A stretch of 64,000 bases of DNA from Palsa-948 sp964481195 (lineage in GTDB: Bacteria > Bacteroidota > Bacteroidia > Palsa-948): contig CAYZTB010000003.1 in assembly GCA_964481195.1 (NCBI GenBank), positions 1-64,000 of the forward strand, in the 5' to 3' direction. Under the pieces are notes generated by a model, which had not been told where the DNA came from, searched no databases, and was given only the letters and a program-made list of their open reading frames with translations. How positions within the stretch are numbered: the first letter of the stretch is position 1; every line of letters begins with the position of its first letter. Below, piece after piece: positions 43,596-52,163 of this stretch. The position numbers were made by a program, and so were the translations under genes.

Positions 43596-44927
43596 ATGCT
43601 ATTTACAAAGGCTACAAAATCTGATTTAAATCTATATCGAGTTCTGTTTCTTGTAGCAGGTATTTCCTATTTTTTATTTTGGTTTATTCTTAAAAAAGTA
43701 GAACCCGATTGCTTCGATCCATTACTGGGCAGGGCTTTAGTATCAATAAGCATTTTACTTGTCCTACTCTTAACTTATTTTTCAAATTTCTTTAAAGATT
43801 ATGTTATTGCTGCTGCTTATACGCTGGCCTATATACTCACTATTTACTATATTTTTCTTTTAACTAAAAACTATTTTTCTTACACGTACTCCATCGGATT
43901 GATGACCATACTTATTGGGACTGTTGTTGTGTTTAAAGAAAGCAAACCCCTACTGGTTTACTTAGCATTCTGTCTGTTTTCCGTTTGCGTAGGATATGTA
44001 TATGCCGATGCCTCTACCGTTCCGTTTATTTTATATATAAGCATCTTAGGAGTTACTTCCATTATAGCATATTTAACCATGAGTATTCGCCTAAATATTC
44101 AACAAGAATTAAACCTGAAAAATATTTATTTAAACAGGGTGTATCAGGAAATTGATGAACAAAAAAAAATAGTAGAATTAAAAAATTTAGACATTACCGA
44201 CAGCATTGTATATGCCAAAAAAATTCAACATGCAATTATTCCGGATAAAGATGGCATTAAAGATTATTTACCAGACTCGTTTATTTACTATCGGGTAAAA
44301 GATATTGTAAGCGGAGATTTTTATTGGTATCATAAAAAAGAGGGTGGTGTATACATCGCTGCTGTAGACTGTACAGGACATGGGGTACCAGGAGCACTTT
44401 TATCTATGATTGGGCTTACGCTTTTAAAGCAAACAGTGGAACTTCAACATAAAAAATTGCCCGGAGACATATTATCAAACATGCAGAAAGAAATATTCTC
44501 ATTCTTACAGCGAGGCAGTAGTGATGGTATGGACATTTCTCTTTGCTCCATTGATTTTGAAAAAAATGTTTTGTCATTCGCGGGCGCTATGATGCGTATG
44601 CTAATGGTGCGTGATGGGGTTATAACAGAGATTAGGGGCGATCGACATTCGATTAGCAGAAATACTTCTTTTGATGCTACATTTTCTACCCACCATATTC
44701 CCTATAAAAAAGGAGATGCCTTTTATATTTTCACAGATGGCTACATCGATCAATTTGGCGGAGAGAAAAATAAAAAGTTTATGTTCAGAAGATTTGAAAA
44801 AATGTTATTAGACTTACATCATCTTCCAATGTGGGAACAAAAATCTAAAATCGAATCCATTCATAAATCGTGGAGAGGTGATCAAGAACAAGTAGATGAT
44901 ATTTTAGTAATCGGATTTAAACTTTAA
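43596..44927 (+). CDS. Membrane-anchored PP2C-type (SpoIIE) phosphatase
   Basis: 443 residues. About six membrane segments occupy residues 12-170. A coiled-coil linker follows ('QQELNLKNIYLNRVYQEIDE'), then 'SIVYAKKIQHAIIPD', and a SpoIIE/PPM serine phosphatase domain. The metal-binding acidic residues appear in 'VSGDFYW', 'AAVDCTGHGVPGALLS' and 'YIFTDGYIDQFGG', and near the C-terminus in 'DDILVIGF'. In Bacteroidota such proteins act in partner-switching or stress signalling. The partner here is unknown. Tight spacing (14 bases) to the next gene suggests a shared transcript. Confidence 0.9.
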   Translation: MLFTKATKSDLNLYRVLFLVAGISYFLFWFILKKVEPDCFDPLLGRALVSISILLVLLLTYFSNFFKDYVIAAAYTLAYILTIYYIFLLTKNYFSYTYSIGLMTILIGTVVVFKESKPLLVYLAFCLFSVCVGYVYADASTVPFILYISILGVTSIIAYLTMSIRLNIQQELNLKNIYLNRVYQEIDEQKKIVELKNLDITDSIVYAKKIQHAIIPDKDGIKDYLPDSFIYYRVKDIVSGDFYWYHKKEGGVYIAAVDCTGHGVPGALLSMIGLTLLKQTVELQHKKLPGDILSNMQKEIFSFLQRGSSDGMDISLCSIDFEKNVLSFAGAMMRMLMVRDGVITEIRGDRHSISRNTSFDATFSTHHIPYKKGDAFYIFTDGYIDQFGGEKNKKFMFRRFEKMLLDLHHLPMWEQKSKIESIHKSWRGDQEQVDDILVIGFKL

Positions 44928-44941
44928 CCAAAATAAATAAA

Positions 44942-45361
44942 ATGAAAAAACAAAAAATCGCAACCATCCTACTAACCATCGTATCCCTTGTGATATTGAT
45001 ATTTGGACTGCTGTACATCTATACTGGCTTTACAAGCGGACTACTTCCCTATCATGTTAAGTTTCTTGGAAAAACCTGTGAGGAGCTGCCTTCTAATGTG
45101 TGTGTGCTTATGAAAACATTTGTTCAAATAATTGGATTTGCATTTTTAGCAATCGGCATTATCATGTTTATGCTGGTTAGAGTTATGTTTGACGGACAAC
45201 AAGATGACTTGGATTGGAAAATGATTGCAGTTATTGTTGCAGTATTAGTACCTATTGCTCCAATCATGTATCACCTTGCCACATTTACACCTTGGTATGT
45301 GGTTGCAGGTATTCTTGTTTTATCTATAGTTGCTTTATTTCTTGTTAAACCAAAAAAGTAA
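44942..45361 (+). CDS. Small four-helix membrane protein, unknown
   Basis: 139 residues with four predicted membrane helices ('ILLTIVSLVILIFGLLYIYT', 'IIGFAFLAIGIIMFMLV', 'MIAVIVAVLVPIAPIMYHL', 'YVVAGILVLSIVALFLV'). A loop with two Cys ('KTCEELPSNVCVL') lies between helices 1 and 2 and may form a disulphide outside the membrane. I recognise no family. It lies between the phosphatase and peptidase genes with gaps of 14 and 16 bases, so the three probably form an operon. Confidence 0.75.
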   Translation: MKKQKIATILLTIVSLVILIFGLLYIYTGFTSGLLPYHVKFLGKTCEELPSNVCVLMKTFVQIIGFAFLAIGIIMFMLVRVMFDGQQDDLDWKMIAVIVAVLVPIAPIMYHLATFTPWYVVAGILVLSIVALFLVKPKK

Positions 45362-45377
45362 ATAAAATTTCTACCCT

Positions 45378-46982
45378 ATGAAGCTGATAGACTTCCATAC
45401 ACATCCGCTGCTAAAACCAGCTAATTCATCCCTTACAGATTCTGAACGAAAAAATTTATGGCATGAGTTTCCTGTACCAGAAACGTACGCTCAGCTTTCA
45501 AAAACAATTCAGAAAGCGGTAAAGAGCACCGATAAAACTTCACAGACAAATCTTGGAAAAGTTACACAGGGATCCGTAAACGGAATCTTTTTTGCCATGG
45601 GTCCTGCGGAAAGACCTTTCTTCAAACCCAATGTAAGAAACATATTAGTGCGCTGCTTTTTACCAAAGAAAGATTATAAAAAATTGGCCAGAAGCGTTAC
45701 CGGTTTTGCAATGAGTAAGATTGATAAAATATTTGAAAGAATTGATAATAAAAAAGGCGTTGACTATTTTAACGAAGAACTGCAACCAGAATTTCAGTAT
45801 TTGCTAATGCAAGAAAAAATCCAAAACGTCCCCAATAAATTCAAAATTGCAAAAAACTATTCCGAATTCAAAAATATTATTGATAATGATCCATCAACCA
45901 TTGCTGTTATTTTAACCATAGAAGGCGCACATGCATTTGGTAATTTCCAAACCGAAAGTGATTTTGTGGTTCCATTTGCTCAAGTACAATCTTTTAGTGA
46001 AGAAAAAATAAAGCAGTTTGCATTTATAGAAAACATTAGAGTCATGAAGTCTCAGTGGGGAGACCGATCTCCACTTTTTGTTACGCTTTGTCATCACTTT
46101 TGGAATTTGCTATCCGGCCATTCTAAGAGCATGTCGCCATCCAAAAATTTGTTTAAGCCCGGAATGGATGCCATCATTGATCAGTTTGCAAACATGAATG
46201 TGCCCATGACAAAAATTGGAGAGCAAGTAGTTGATGAATTGCTGAGCAAAAAAAATGGAAGAAGAATTCTTATTGATGTGAAACACATGAGCGTGAGCTC
46301 CAGAAAATGGTATTACAACTATGTGAAACAGAAAAAACAAACTGGCGATAACATTCCAATCATTTGTAGCCATACCTCCATAAATTTATTTACTACGATG
46401 GAGGAGGCATCAGCTGTACCCGATACTTTTTCTAAAGATGAAAATGCATACCTAAGTCGTTTTTCAATTAACCTTAGCAACGATGAAATTTTAGCAATTG
46501 CAGATTCAAAAGGCATCATTGGAATTATCCTAAATGAAGGAAGAATGCCCGGGGAATTGGGAAGAAAAGCAATTCAAGATTGTGAAGGAAATCCAGATAT
46601 GCTTCGAGATATTTATGTAAAGCTTATTATGTGTAACATCATTCACATTGTAAGGACAATAAATAAAAAAGAAGCTTGGGACCTAATTTGCATAGGAAGT
46701 GATTTTGATGGGGTTATCGATCCGTTTGAGATTTACCAAAATGCCTTAACCTTAGGAGATTTACCAACACATCTTATGCAATATATATCGAACCCACATT
46801 TTGATTTAGATTGGATAGGAGTAACCGCTAACGATATCAAAACCAAATATATGTTTGATTATTCGGCTCAGGAAATTGGAGAAAAATTTGCCTCTAGAAA
46901 TATTATGTTGTTTTTAGATCGATATTTTCAAGATAGCTATTTAAAATCTGGTTCAAATATTGGGGATAACATTATCCTTTAA
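45378..46982 (+). CDS. Membrane dipeptidase-like (peptidase M19) hydrolase
   Basis: 534 residues, longer than typical M19 dipeptidases (about 330-400). Metal-site motifs of the family are present: an N-terminal HxH ('LIDFHTHPLLKP'), the bridging Glu ('AVILTIEGAHAFG'), the later His residues ('ILIDVKHMSVSS', 'PIICSHTSINLF') and the Asp ('LICIGSDFDGVIDPFE'). No signal peptide is visible, so a cytoplasmic location is likely. The extra length lies mostly in residues about 20-160. Dipeptide or related amide hydrolysis is inferred from the family; the substrate is unknown. Confidence 0.85.
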   Translation: MKLIDFHTHPLLKPANSSLTDSERKNLWHEFPVPETYAQLSKTIQKAVKSTDKTSQTNLGKVTQGSVNGIFFAMGPAERPFFKPNVRNILVRCFLPKKDYKKLARSVTGFAMSKIDKIFERIDNKKGVDYFNEELQPEFQYLLMQEKIQNVPNKFKIAKNYSEFKNIIDNDPSTIAVILTIEGAHAFGNFQTESDFVVPFAQVQSFSEEKIKQFAFIENIRVMKSQWGDRSPLFVTLCHHFWNLLSGHSKSMSPSKNLFKPGMDAIIDQFANMNVPMTKIGEQVVDELLSKKNGRRILIDVKHMSVSSRKWYYNYVKQKKQTGDNIPIICSHTSINLFTTMEEASAVPDTFSKDENAYLSRFSINLSNDEILAIADSKGIIGIILNEGRMPGELGRKAIQDCEGNPDMLRDIYVKLIMCNIIHIVRTINKKEAWDLICIGSDFDGVIDPFEIYQNALTLGDLPTHLMQYISNPHFDLDWIGVTANDIKTKYMFDYSAQEIGEKFASRNIMLFLDRYFQDSYLKSGSNIGDNIIL

Positions 46983-47023
46983 TCGCTTTGTTTTTTCATA
47001 ATATTTATCATCTTTGAAGGGAA

Positions 47024-47110
47024 ACTTATAGGGGTGTTAAGGTAGGTTTACTTTGACTGAGAAAAAACCCTTAGAACCTGATGCAGATAATACTGACGCA
47101 GGGAATAAGT
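47024..47110 (+). promoter_or_regulatory. TPP (thi-box) riboswitch
   Basis: P1 pairs ACTTAT (47024-47029) with ATAAGT (47105-47110). The conserved core is present in order: GGGGTG, then CTGAGA, then ACCC, then GAACCTGAT, GCAGATAATACTG, and CGCAGGGAA. It lies upstream of thiS-thiC-thiD-thiE and should reduce their expression when thiamine pyrophosphate is abundant. Confidence 0.95.
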
Positions 47111-47146
47111 CAGAGCTTACCACTCTTTCTGCTCCTCTAAGTTTTC

Positions 47147-47205
47147 GCCACGAATTACGCTAATTACCACAAATTAATTAGTGAAAATTCGTGTTAATTA
47201 GTGGC
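47147..47205. repeat. Intergenic repeat bounded by GCCAC/GTGGC, directly before thiS
   Basis: GCCAC (47147-47151) and GTGGC (47201-47205) are inverted ends; the interior holds AATTAGTG motifs as at 9821-9875. The element ends one base before the thiS ATG, so the thiS translation start lies directly against it. Confidence 0.55.
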
Positions 47206-47206
47206 T

Positions 47207-47407
47207 ATGAAATTACAGATCAACTCCGAACAAAAAGAATTCTTTGGAAAAAATATTTCTGAGTTAGTACAGTTGTTGCAAATGGAAAATACAAATGGCA
47301 TTGCATTTGCAGTAAACGAAAAAGCTATTTCTAAGTCGAACTGGGAAAATTTTGAACTAAAAGAAAACGATAAAATATTAATCATCAAAGCCACACAAGG
47401 TGGATAG
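47207..47407 (+). CDS. thiS: Sulfur carrier protein ThiS
   Basis: 66 residues from the ATG at 47207. A GTG at 47201 in frame would add two residues but lies in the repeat element, so the ATG is preferred. The protein has a ubiquitin-like beta-grasp length and pattern and ends in the diagnostic Gly-Gly ('IIKATQGG'). That end is adenylated and thiocarboxylated to deliver sulfur for thiazole formation. The enzymes that act on it, ThiF and ThiG/ThiH, are not encoded in this window. It is the first gene after the TPP riboswitch. Confidence 0.93.
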   Translation: MKLQINSEQKEFFGKNISELVQLLQMENTNGIAFAVNEKAISKSNWENFELKENDKILIIKATQGG

Positions 47408-47426
47408 ATGCGGATAACTAATCTCT

Positions 47427-47461
47427 GCGAATTTACGAATGGCTGTTATTCGCAAATTCGC
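47427..47461. repeat. Inverted repeat between thiS and thiC
   Basis: GCGAATTTACGAAT and ATTCGCAAATTCGC form a 14-base stem with one mismatch and a 7-base loop. It could be an intergenic palindromic repeat or attenuate read-through from thiS to thiC. Confidence 0.6.
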
Positions 47462-47495
47462 AGCCGTTCGTGATCCTTACAAAAAATAAAAAAAT

Positions 47496-49439
47496 ATGAA
47501 AACCGAAAAACTCCCTACCGAAAAATCAATCACTACTACCCCTTTTCAAAAATCTAAAAAGATTTATGTGAGCGGCAAATTGCATCCAGAAATAAAAGTC
47601 GCCATGCGTGAGATTGAAGTCTCTAAAGGCCTTGCCTCTAAAATAAATTCAGGAGCTACGGAAAAAATATCGGTGTATGATACCAGCGGGCCCTATACTG
47701 ACCCTTCGCAACAAATTGATGTACATATTGGCATTGATCGCATTCGAGAAAAATGGATCATGGATCGCAAAGATGTGGAGCCCTTGAATGAATTCTCATC
47801 AGAATATTGTCGCAAGCGAATGAGCGATGCTTCGTTAGACGCACTTCGATTTGAGCATATCAAAAAACCACTAAAAGCAAAAAATGGAAGTAACGTTTCT
47901 CAAATGCATTATGCTAAAAAAGGAATCATCACAGCCGAGATGGAATACATTGCCATCCGAGAAAATCAGATGATCAATGAAATGCGAGTACAACACAACG
48001 GAATGACCAGCCAGCACGCAGGCCAAAACTTCGGAGCTGTTTCCCTCTCCTATGGGGAAGGTTCAGGGATGGGGCCCATTACACCTGAATTTGTAAGAGA
48101 TGAAGTAGCGCGCGGAAGAGCAATAATTCCTAATAACATAAATCACCCTGAAAGCGAACCCATGATTATTGGTCGTAATTTTTTGGTGAAGATAAATACT
48201 AACATTGGAAATTCTGCCGTAAGCTCCAGCATTGAGGAGGAAGTTGAAAAGGCAGTGTGGAGTTGCCGTTGGGGAGGAGATACACTGATGGATCTTTCTA
48301 CAGGAAAAAATATTCACGAAACACGCGAGTGGATTATTCGTAATTGTCCGGTACCCGTTGGAACAGTACCAATTTATCAAGCACTTGAAAAAGTAAATGG
48401 TAAGGCCGAAGACCTCACTTGGGAGATTTTTCGCGATACATTAATTGAACAAGCCGAACAAGGAGTAGATTATTTTACCATACACGCAGGAGTGCTTTTA
48501 CGCTACATACCACTTACTGCAAAGCGTATAACAGGCATCGTTTCCCGAGGAGGAAGCATCATGGCTAAATGGTGTTTGTCGCATCACAAAGAAAATTTTC
48601 TGTACACTCATTTCGAAGATATATGCGAGATCATGAAAGCATATGATGTGGCTTTCTCTTTAGGAGATGGGTTACGTCCAGGTTGTATTGCCGATGCAAA
48701 TGACGAAGCTCAGTTCGGAGAATTAAAAACCCTGGGTGAGCTTACCAAAATTGCCTGGAAGCACGATATACAAACCATGATTGAAGGTCCCGGACACGTA
48801 CCCATGCATCTTATTAAAGAGAACATGGACAAGCAATTAAAGGAATGTCACGAAGCACCATTTTATACTTTAGGTCCATTAACAACTGACATAGCACCAG
48901 GTTATGATCATATTACATCAGCCATAGGCGCTGCAATGATTGGTTGGTACGGCACTGCAATGCTTTGCTATGTTACACCCAAAGAACATTTAGGCCTGCC
49001 CAATAAAAAAGATGTAAAAGATGGCGTGATTGCCTATAAAATTGCAGCACATGCTGCGGATTTAGCCAAAGGACATCCAGGCGCACAACTTCGCGATAAC
49101 ATGTTAAGTAAAGCACGTTTTGAATTTAGATGGGAAGATCAATTTAATCTTTCACTTGACCCAGATACAGCCCGTGAATTTCACGATGAGACATTACCAC
49201 AAGAAGGCGCTAAAACTGCTCACTTCTGTTCCATGTGTGGTCCTCATTTTTGCTCTATGAAAATCACCCAAGATGTACGTGAGTATGCAGAAAAAATTGG
49301 ACTTAATAGTGAAGATGCATTAAAAAGAGGATTGGCAGAAAAAGCAAAAGAATTTTCTGATAAGGGAAGTGAAATTTACCTGTCCCCCGAAACTTTTTTA
49401 TCCACCGTAGCCTCCGCGAAGGTGGATGTTAAAGAATAA
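47496..49439 (+). CDS. thiC: Phosphomethylpyrimidine synthase ThiC
   Basis: 647 residues, the usual length. It converts 5-aminoimidazole ribotide to hydroxymethylpyrimidine phosphate using S-adenosylmethionine and a 4Fe-4S cluster. The C-terminal cluster motif CSMCGPHFC (CX2CX4C) is intact, as are 'GAVSLSYGEGSGMGPI' and 'SRGGSIMAKWCL'. It is controlled by the TPP riboswitch upstream. The gap of about 90 bases to thiS holds only an inverted repeat, and the next gene starts 24 bases after its stop. Confidence 0.98.
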   Translation: MKTEKLPTEKSITTTPFQKSKKIYVSGKLHPEIKVAMREIEVSKGLASKINSGATEKISVYDTSGPYTDPSQQIDVHIGIDRIREKWIMDRKDVEPLNEFSSEYCRKRMSDASLDALRFEHIKKPLKAKNGSNVSQMHYAKKGIITAEMEYIAIRENQMINEMRVQHNGMTSQHAGQNFGAVSLSYGEGSGMGPITPEFVRDEVARGRAIIPNNINHPESEPMIIGRNFLVKINTNIGNSAVSSSIEEEVEKAVWSCRWGGDTLMDLSTGKNIHETREWIIRNCPVPVGTVPIYQALEKVNGKAEDLTWEIFRDTLIEQAEQGVDYFTIHAGVLLRYIPLTAKRITGIVSRGGSIMAKWCLSHHKENFLYTHFEDICEIMKAYDVAFSLGDGLRPGCIADANDEAQFGELKTLGELTKIAWKHDIQTMIEGPGHVPMHLIKENMDKQLKECHEAPFYTLGPLTTDIAPGYDHITSAIGAAMIGWYGTAMLCYVTPKEHLGLPNKKDVKDGVIAYKIAAHAADLAKGHPGAQLRDNMLSKARFEFRWEDQFNLSLDPDTAREFHDETLPQEGAKTAHFCSMCGPHFCSMKITQDVREYAEKIGLNSEDALKRGLAEKAKEFSDKGSEIYLSPETFLSTVASAKVDVKE

Positions 49440-49463
49440 TACTAACAATAAAATATTATACAA

Positions 49464-50012
49464 ATGAAATTAATTGTTCTATCTCCGCCAAACTCGGTTC
49501 CTAACGAACACGAGATTATTACTTCCTTATTTGAAAATGGTTTAGAAATTTTCCAGGTACATAAACCCGAACTCTCCGAGGCGGAAATTCAGAAATACAT
49601 TGAAAAAATTCCTTCTAAATACCACAAAAAAATTGTTCGTCATGCCGACTTCCCAAAATTTAATTCCATCAAAGAATTAGAAAGCTATAAAGGAAAATAC
49701 GAGTATGCTTTCCTCTCCCCGATATTTGACAGCATCTCAAAACCTGAATATAAAGCTCAGTTTAGCAGCAGATCAAAAACCAGCTTGCCGGGCAAAAAAG
49801 GTTTTTCTCAAATCAATCCTAAGCTAAGCGATTCCGTCAGTGGTAAAAAAATTGTTGCGCTTGGAGGGGTAGATTTTGAAAAAATAGAACTGGTACGAAT
49901 GATTGGTTTTATTGGCGTAGCTGTGCTTGGCGCAATTTGGAACAGCAAAGATCCACTTAAAGAATTTGATAAAATGAAAGCACTATGCCAAAGAAAAGAA
50001 CCTGCACACTAA
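49464..50012 (+). CDS. ThiE/TenI-like protein lacking a conserved segment
   Basis: 182 residues, about 20-30 shorter than typical members. It starts like Bacteroidota thiamine phosphate synthase paralogues ('LFENGLEIFQVHKPE') and keeps the C-terminal phosphate-binding strands ('YEYAFLSPIFDSISKPEYK', 'KIVALGGVDFEK', 'GFIGVAVLGAIW'). Between 'RHADF' and 'FNSIKELESYKGKYEYAFL' the usual 'GIHL' strand and following loop are missing, an in-frame loss. It may be a TenI-like accessory or inactive copy, since a complete ThiE lies at 51424. It overlaps thiD by 28 bases. Confidence 0.75.
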   Translation: MKLIVLSPPNSVPNEHEIITSLFENGLEIFQVHKPELSEAEIQKYIEKIPSKYHKKIVRHADFPKFNSIKELESYKGKYEYAFLSPIFDSISKPEYKAQFSSRSKTSLPGKKGFSQINPKLSDSVSGKKIVALGGVDFEKIELVRMIGFIGVAVLGAIWNSKDPLKEFDKMKALCQRKEPAH

Positions 50013-50755
50013 GTATTGCAGGCTTTGACCCATCGGGTGGAGCAGGATTGTTAGCGGACATCAAAACTTTTGAGCAGCATAAAGTTTTGGGCATGGGAGC
50101 AAATACCGGCAATACATTTCAAAATGATTCTGAGTTTGAGGGCGTAGCCTGGACTCCCATTCAGGAGATACAGCAACAAATAGATGTTTTGTGTAAGAAA
50201 TTTCATTTTGATTTCATCAAGATTGGGATGATAAAAGATATTGACACGCTTCAAATTCTATTGAAATTTATTAAGACAAAAAACCCTAAAGCAAAAATTA
50301 TTTGGGATCCTATTATTAAAGCGAGTGCTGGCTTCGAGATTCATGCTTCCGTAGAAAAGGAAATGCTTAATTCAATTTTAAAAAACATTTATCTTGTTAC
50401 ACCAAATCTTGATGAGATAAAATTTTTAGCTGGCGATGATGATGAAATAAAATCCGCTAAAGAGTTTTCAAAATATTGCAATGTATTTTTAAAAGGAGGG
50501 CATGCAACAAAGCAAACTGGGACACTTTCCTTAGGAAGAGATTTACTCATTACAACAAATGAAAAAATATTTCCCTTCAAAGCAAAAAAGATATCAAGTG
50601 CTGGCAAACATGGCAGCGGCTGCGTTCTTTCCGCTGCTATAACGGCAAACCTTGCAAATGGATTATCTTTACAGCGTGCTTGCTTAAAAGGAAAGGACTA
50701 TGTTACTAAATATTTAATCAGCAATAAGGAACTACTGGGATATCACAAAATATAA
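49985..50755 (+). CDS. thiD: Hydroxymethylpyrimidine (phosphate) kinase ThiD
   Basis: 256 residues, normal for the ribokinase-like ThiD. It phosphorylates hydroxymethylpyrimidine and its monophosphate to the pyrophosphate used by ThiE. The substrate-binding start 'LSIAGFDPSGGAGLLADIKT', 'VTPNLDEIKFLAG', 'VFLKGGHA' and the anion-hole/catalytic 'AGKHGSGCVLSAAI' motifs are present. In most ThiDs the last motif reads GTGCT, so the Ser in 'GSGC' is a mild variation. The start overlaps the preceding gene by 28 bases, and the next gene begins one base after its stop. Confidence 0.93.
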   Translation: MPKKRTCTLSIAGFDPSGGAGLLADIKTFEQHKVLGMGANTGNTFQNDSEFEGVAWTPIQEIQQQIDVLCKKFHFDFIKIGMIKDIDTLQILLKFIKTKNPKAKIIWDPIIKASAGFEIHASVEKEMLNSILKNIYLVTPNLDEIKFLAGDDDEIKSAKEFSKYCNVFLKGGHATKQTGTLSLGRDLLITTNEKIFPFKAKKISSAGKHGSGCVLSAAITANLANGLSLQRACLKGKDYVTKYLISNKELLGYHKI

Positions 50756-50756
50756 A

Positions 50757-51395
50757 ATGGAAAATAAATATCAAGCACTTCTCAAAGGCAATAAAGATTG
50801 GGTTGCTAAACGAGTAAATGAAAACCCTGATTTCTTCAATGACCTATCCAAAGGTCAAAGCCCCGATGTTTTGTGGATCGGATGTTCCGATAGCCGTGTT
50901 CCCGCCAATGAAATTACTGGAACAAAATCAGGCGAAATATTTGTGCATCGTAACATTGCCAACATGGTGGTGCATACCGATATAAATTTATTGAGCGTAC
51001 TGGATTATGCTGTAAATATTCTTGGCGTAAAACACGTCATAGTTTGTGGGCATTATGGCTGTGGTGGCATACAGGCCGCTCTCGGCAATAAACATTTTGG
51101 AGGCGTAATAGATAATTGGCTAAGAAATATTAAAGACGTCTATCGCCTGCATAATACGGAATTGGATAAGTGCAAAAATGATGAAGAGCGCAACAGAAGG
51201 CTCACTGAATTAAACGTTATTGAACAAGTGTACAACCTTTGCAAAACATCTATTATTCAAAGTTCTTGGGAAAATAAAAAGCCGCTGCATGTGCACGGTT
51301 GGGTGTATGATGTTTCCGTAGGCATTATCAAAGACTTGGATGTTACCGTTCGAGATGTTTCTGAAATGCACGCTATTTATAAAATAGATTTCTAA
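50757..51395 (+). CDS. can: Beta-class carbonic anhydrase
   Basis: 212 residues, the usual size. It interconverts CO2 and bicarbonate. The zinc-site motifs are present: 'GCSDSRVPANEITG' (Cys, Asp, Arg) and 'CGHYGCGGIQAAL' (His, Cys). The N-terminus 'LLKGNKDWVAKRVNENPDFF' fits the bacterial Can subgroup. It lies between thiD and thiE with gaps of 1 and 28 bases, so it is probably on the TPP-controlled transcript, which is an unusual placement. Confidence 0.94.
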   Translation: MENKYQALLKGNKDWVAKRVNENPDFFNDLSKGQSPDVLWIGCSDSRVPANEITGTKSGEIFVHRNIANMVVHTDINLLSVLDYAVNILGVKHVIVCGHYGCGGIQAALGNKHFGGVIDNWLRNIKDVYRLHNTELDKCKNDEERNRRLTELNVIEQVYNLCKTSIIQSSWENKKPLHVHGWVYDVSVGIIKDLDVTVRDVSEMHAIYKIDF

Positions 51396-51423
51396 AAATT
51401 ATCCGACTCTGGGAATAGATTTC

Positions 51424-52053
51424 ATGATTTCTAAATTACACTACATAACACAAGACATTCCCGGATTTTCTCACCAACAGCTTACAGAACTAGCTTGTAA
51501 AGGCGGAGTTAACTGGGTGCAGCTTCGTTTAAAAAATAAAAGTCAGGAAGAGTGGCTATTAATCGCACAAGAAACTAAATTGATTTGCCTAAAATACGGA
51601 GCACAATTAATTATTAACGACAGTATAGAAATTGCAAAAACAGTTGGTGCTGCCGGAGTGCATTTAGGAAAAGAAGATGTTAGTCCTGCCGAAGCTCGTG
51701 AAATTCTTGGCAATAAAATTATTATCGGAGGAAGTTGCAACACCATCGAGGATGTTGAAAGAAATATTCAAGCCGGTTGCGATTATGTAGGGATAGGTCC
51801 CTATCGTTTTACCTCCACAAAAGATAAGTTAAATCCAATTTTAGGTCTGGAAGGAATTCGTGAAATAGCAAAAAAATATGGAGATAAAATCCCAATGATT
51901 GCCATTGGTGGAATAAAACTGGAGGACGTAAAACCTTTGTTTCAAACCGGAATTTACGGAGTAGCGATTTCCTCTGCTATAAATATTTCGGAAGATAGAA
52001 GTATGGCTGCAAAAAAAATTCTAGTGAAAATCCACAAATGTATTTCTCTGTGA
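51424..52053 (+). CDS. thiE: Thiamine phosphate synthase ThiE
   Basis: 209 residues, complete. It joins hydroxymethylpyrimidine pyrophosphate and thiazole phosphate. TIM-barrel motifs are intact: 'GGVNWVQLRLKNKSQEEW', 'LIINDSIEIAKTVGAAGVHL', 'GKEDV', 'GGSCNTIEDVERNIQAG', 'YVGIGPYRFTSTKDK' and 'MIAIGGIKLEDV'. It carries the GVHLG segment that the shorter paralogue at 49464 has lost. It is the last gene of the thi cluster. Confidence 0.95.
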   Translation: MISKLHYITQDIPGFSHQQLTELACKGGVNWVQLRLKNKSQEEWLLIAQETKLICLKYGAQLIINDSIEIAKTVGAAGVHLGKEDVSPAEAREILGNKIIIGGSCNTIEDVERNIQAGCDYVGIGPYRFTSTKDKLNPILGLEGIREIAKKYGDKIPMIAIGGIKLEDVKPLFQTGIYGVAISSAINISEDRSMAAKKILVKIHKCISL

Positions 52054-52054
52054 A

Positions 52055-52083
52055 CTCTGCCCCGAAGGGGCTCCTTTGGAGTT
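52055..52083. terminator. Possible hairpin between thiE and clpX
   Basis: The stem GCCCC-GAA-GGGGC (52059-52071) lies inside AACTC/GAGTT outer arms. It is GC-rich but has no T-run on either side, so it may be an intergenic repeat rather than a terminator. Nothing else clear lies in this 110-base gap. Confidence 0.3.
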
Positions 52084-52163
52084 GGCTGCATCTCTGTACC
52101 CTCTGTGTTTAAAGGCTGTTAAACGTATGCCTTACAGAGAATTGATTCAATGTTCGCAATCCG

